64,000 bases of DNA from Sipunculus nudus (lineage: Eukaryota > Annelida > Sipuncula > Golfingiida > Sipunculidae), in contig CM049312.1 in assembly GCA_026874595.1 (NCBI GenBank), positions 26,591,956-26,655,955 on the forward strand. The letters are read 5' to 3'. Shown piece by piece: positions 60,785 through 64,000 of the stretch (positions within the stretch are counted from its first letter, which is position 1; the number at the start of each line of letters is the position of its first letter). The position numbers and the translations under genes are program-made. Under the pieces are notes generated by a model, which had not been told where the DNA came from, did no database searches, and worked only from the letters and a program-made list of their open reading frames with translations.

Positions 60785-61757
60785 ATAATTACTCCTCTAG
60801 AGACCTTAAAGAAACCGGAGTTGTATCCGTTTTTCATAATACAACTACTGATATCATTATACATTGTCTTTATCATCGATATTGTCACTTCATCAAAGTT
60901 CATATTTTCTAAGGATTTATATATATAGTCCCATTCTAAAAAAAAATCAAAAGCCTTTTTCATAATCGACTGTCAGTAGGAAAGCTTTTTGCTTCATGTT
61001 ACTTATATTATTTATCAATGTAATTACCTTATTAATATTCTCACCTATGTAGCGTCCACTAATAAAACCGGTTTGGTCATCATTGATTAGATCAGAAATT
61101 ACAGCTTTTATTCTATTTGATATGCACTTTGAAATAATCTTATAATCGCAATTTAGTAAAGTAAGAGGTCTCCAGTTTTTCAAATATTGAAGATCTTTTC
61201 CTTTTTTGGTAATAAACTGATTATACCTTGTCTTTGTGTTATTGGTAATAAGCCTGTCTCAAAAGAGTAATGTACAGAATTCATGAAATAAGGTTTTTTA
61301 TGTCTTGCCAAAATATTTTATAAAATTCTATTTGAAGTCCATCACTTCCAGGTGATTTTCCGTTTTTAAAAGATCTCATACTTTGAAATAATTCTGCTTC
61401 AGTTAGCTTTCCACTCCCTGTTGCATTTTTAATTTTTCTGACCTGCATATTGTGTTTATGTATAAATGTATTAAATTTTTGTGGCCTATATGAAGGTTCA
61501 GATACAAATAATTTTTCAAAATAGTGTCTCTCTGCTTTTAATATCTCATTTGGATCATAAATTATATTTCCATCATTATTCAATTTACTTATAAGTTTCT
61601 TATTATAGTTTCGTTTTTCCATATTCAGAGAGTATTTTGTAGATTTTTCTTCTTCTTCATACCATCTTATTTTGCTCCGAACAATCGCTCCTTTTGTTTT
61701 AATCTCTAGAAATTTATTTAGTTTTTCTTCAGCTTCTTTAATTTGCAGACAAAGCAA
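60766..61757 (-). pseudogene. LINE ORF2, N-terminal half of the reverse transcriptase
   Basis: 61757-61281 ends with SFKNGKSPGSDGLQIEFYKIFW (motif 0/1). 61183-60947 reads NWRPLTLLNCDYKIISKCISNR, QTGFISGRYIGENI and LLTVDYEKGF, with F-x-x-D equivalents intact in part. 60963-60766 continues to SRGV. The G-Q-GDPLSP motif that should follow is broken, and two frameshifts separate the pieces. Confidence 0.85.
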
Positions 61758-61813
61758 TGCATTCGGGTGATTAGGGTGATTTTTAATTTTATTTATTTCC
61801 TGTTCTAGAAGGA

Positions 61814-62747
61814 CTATTTCTGATTTTCTTTTCTTTTTTCATTAATACCATGACTGATACACGTTCTTCGTATTGACATTTTGATTGTATCCCAAAGCAA
61901 GTTAGGATTAGCTTCCTTATTTTCTTCTGCAGTTTCCTTGATACATTTTTTTATATTTTCAACTAAGTCCTTATCTCTTAATAATGACAGATTTAACTTC
62001 CAAAATCCTGGGCCACGTTTGTTATGAAAAGTTTTAATGCAAAGATCTATTGCTGAATGGTCAGTTTTGTAACCATGTGTTATTTTAGCACTTCTGGTGT
62101 AATTTGTCAATATTCTGGAAATGAGAAAAAAAATCTATTCTGCTGGCTGTATACTTGGGATTTAATCGGAACCAGGTAAATTGTCTTTTAATTGGATTTA
62201 GATAACGCCAGGGATCTATCAGATCCAATTCCTACATCCACTCATGTAGAGTGGAGATAACTTGACTATAGCCAGTATATGTAATTGAAGTTTTGTCTAG
62301 TTTAGTATTAATGACAGTGTTCCAATCGCTTCCAATAATATTAGTTTCATTGTCAGTTGTTTCCAGTTTATGGAATAAATTCATGTAAAATTCAGGGTTA
62401 GGTCTGTTTGGGGCATATACATTGCATAAGTTTAAACGTAAATTACCAATAGTTATGTCCAACACGATGGTTCTCCCATCCTTATCCATGTATATATTAT
62501 GTATATCATGAGATAATTTATTTTTTATTAATATAGCAACACCGCGAGCATTCATATCTCCATGATTTAAAATCATCAAATGTCCCCATTCAGCTTTCCA
62601 CTGCGAAGCCGTGTTGGAGGAACTATGAGTTTCTTGTAAAAGTATTACGTTATGTTGTTTCTTCTGTAGCCAATAAAATAACTGTCTTCGTTTCATGTAC
62701 TTCTGCAGCCCCCTAACATTAAGTGAAAGTATTTTTACATCCTCCAT
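61814..62747 (-). pseudogene. LINE ORF2 endonuclease domain
   Basis: 62747-62232 begins MEDVKILSLNVRGLQ and has ILLQETHS (the catalytic Glu), GVAILIKN, NLCNVYAPN and IIGSDWNTV (the N-x-V motif). After a break at about 62230-62110 the frame goes on to HGYKTDHSAIDLCI, the catalytic S/T-D-H motif. This is the APE-type endonuclease of L1/Tx1 LINEs, which nicks the target for reverse transcription. Confidence 0.88.
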
Positions 62748-63397
62748 CTGAAGAATATTGTACTAAATCTGTTCGTTAACAATTTCAATTTGCCACAAAT
62801 AACATTACCAAAAATCTCTACATAATATACTACACCAACAACACATCTCTCGTTATTTAACTTTAAGTTGAATATCTTAATCACTGTTATTAACATTCCA
62901 ATCTCCAAGAGTGAAGCATGTCTTCGGTAATAACATGCATGCTTACTTACATAATTTGGGAATACTGAACATATACAAATGACATAAATACAACAATACA
63001 TTACTCACCAAACGTGAAGTACCAAAATATAACAACCTATGTCCGTGCCACATAAATACTAAACCTAACACCTCTCTAAAGCTCAAAAGTCTCTGCATCT
63101 AACTAATCTCGCGCCCTGTCTGGGAGTTTGTTAACGTCGCCATAGTATTCGCTCTATCACGGTGCTACCTCTAACTTGGTGCTTAAGCAACGCACAGGGA
63201 AGCCCAGCCCCGTTCCAATCCTGCCCCGCGCATCGCCCAAACAACGGAGCGCAAGACAGGCCGGAATCCGAGCTGGGCGATAACATGGAAAATCCCGCGC
63301 TTACCACGTGCTCAGGTAAACATCACAATAAGTCCAAAAACAATAACAGAATGGTCCCTTATAAGTCCAAAACCTGTTTGTTTCGTCATCTGACCTG

Positions 63398-64000
63398 CTA
63401 CTCGACCTCCGTTGTATCAGCTGTGTTGCCAGGAAGACCCTGGATGGTTACTGGTTCCCCGTTCTCATAGAGCTTCCCTCTCCAAAAGCGCACTCTCTGT
63501 CCGTCATTGAATGCTGCGGTCATCTGCGGTTTGGCCCTCCGTTTCGTTTGATAATCCGCGGCAGTCAATTCTTCAACAAACCGGGTCTGGTTTCCTTGAA
63601 GTTTCTGTTTGCTTTTTATTATGACCTCGTTTCTGATCAGTCGACTGTGAAACCTGACAATAATGTGCCTTGGCCGTTGCCCTTTTCTGCCTGTCCTGTG
63701 TGCTATTTCAATCTTATCCCGTATCTGTGTTTCATTTGCGTCCCCAAGCAGTTTATTTTCAGCGATGATTTTTGTAGCAGTGTTCACACAGTTTTCAGCT
63801 TTCCCTACTTCCCCAACACCTATAATTCTCAAGTTTCATTCCCTCATATATCGTTCTTGTTTATTTGTTTCTTCCTGTAATTGCTTTCAAAGGTTTTCCT
63901 AATGTAATTCAGAAATTCTTGTTTTATCTTGCAAATCATTCACCTGCTTCCGTAACATATCAACTTCCTTTGAAAGTCTTTGCTTTCGGCCTTTGTAATC
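63398..64000 (-). pseudogene. LINE ORF1, L1 ORF1p-like RNA-binding protein, partial
   Basis: On the minus strand the visible part starts with a coiled-coil-like stretch (KGRKQRLSKEVDMLRKQVND, about 63990-63930), then has a stop. The 63832-63398 frame reads LRIIGVGEV (the RRM-like start), KIEIAHRTGRKGQRPRHIIV and FHSRLIRNEVI. This order, coiled coil, RRM and C-terminal basic domain, is that of L1 ORF1p. Stops at about 63900-63840 show decay. The start is outside the window. Confidence 0.75.

Larger units (their letters stand above)
58860..64000 (-). mobile_element. L1/Tx1-like LINE, nearly full length, right end outside the window
   Basis: The element reads on the minus strand from beyond 64000 to a 7-T run at 58860-58866. 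In order are ORF1 (about 63398 to beyond 64000), a 5'-located apurinic-type endonuclease (start 62747), the reverse transcriptase (about 61757-60400) and a C-terminal CCHC-like zinc knuckle (about 59400-59300). Several frameshifts and stops split ORF2, so the copy is inactive, though most of the domains are legible. Confidence 0.85.

Overview
This is eukaryotic, AT-rich animal DNA. It shows spliced exons with GT-AG borders, many microsatellites, several transposon families and only one gene that can be read with confidence. The repeat style (elements built of 180-340 bp tandem units with GGAC-rich or hairpin ends, Tx1/L1-like and CR1/Jockey-like LINEs, a hAT MITE) is what I associate with lophotrochozoans, most likely a bivalve mollusc. 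That assignment is inference, not proof.

Layout. 1-2246: two adjacent tandem-repeat transposable elements. 2247-31560: mostly non-coding DNA. It holds one unrecognised ORF (2503-3234), a probable solo LTR (5713-6432), a possible isolated minus-strand exon (8236-8451), a GC-rich island ending in a strong splice donor (about 12640-13013), a large TGACATCA-type minisatellite (about 13600-14830), a MITE with terminal inverted repeats (24126-24432), and many simple repeats. 31574-52391: one plus-strand gene of 13 coding exons, predicted to encode about 2824 residues. 52392-55930: non-coding. 55930-64000: a minus-strand nest of LINEs, in which a CR1/Jockey-like element is broken by two different L1/Tx1-like elements; the second runs off the right edge.

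The gene is the highlight. The 13 exons join in frame with matching phases. They give a signal peptide, five tandem Venus-flytrap (VFT, ANF-receptor/PBP1-type) ligand-binding domains, each followed by a short Cys-containing linker, and a single seven-helix class C receptor module whose motifs resemble the GPRC5/BOSS orphan group more than the mGluRs. The usual class C receptor has one VFT per chain. Domains 2+3 and 4+5 look like copies of a two-domain block.

The intron before exon 6 carries eleven copies, at almost exact 49-bp spacing, of the exon's own 3' splice site (branch-like TTRAC, pyrimidine tract, CAG, first 14 exon bases). Only the last copy gives an open reading frame. Other introns of the gene hold a hAT MITE with a perfect 8-bp target duplication and a 1.4-kb element with 340-bp internal repeats, subterminal inverted repeats and a 3' hairpin.
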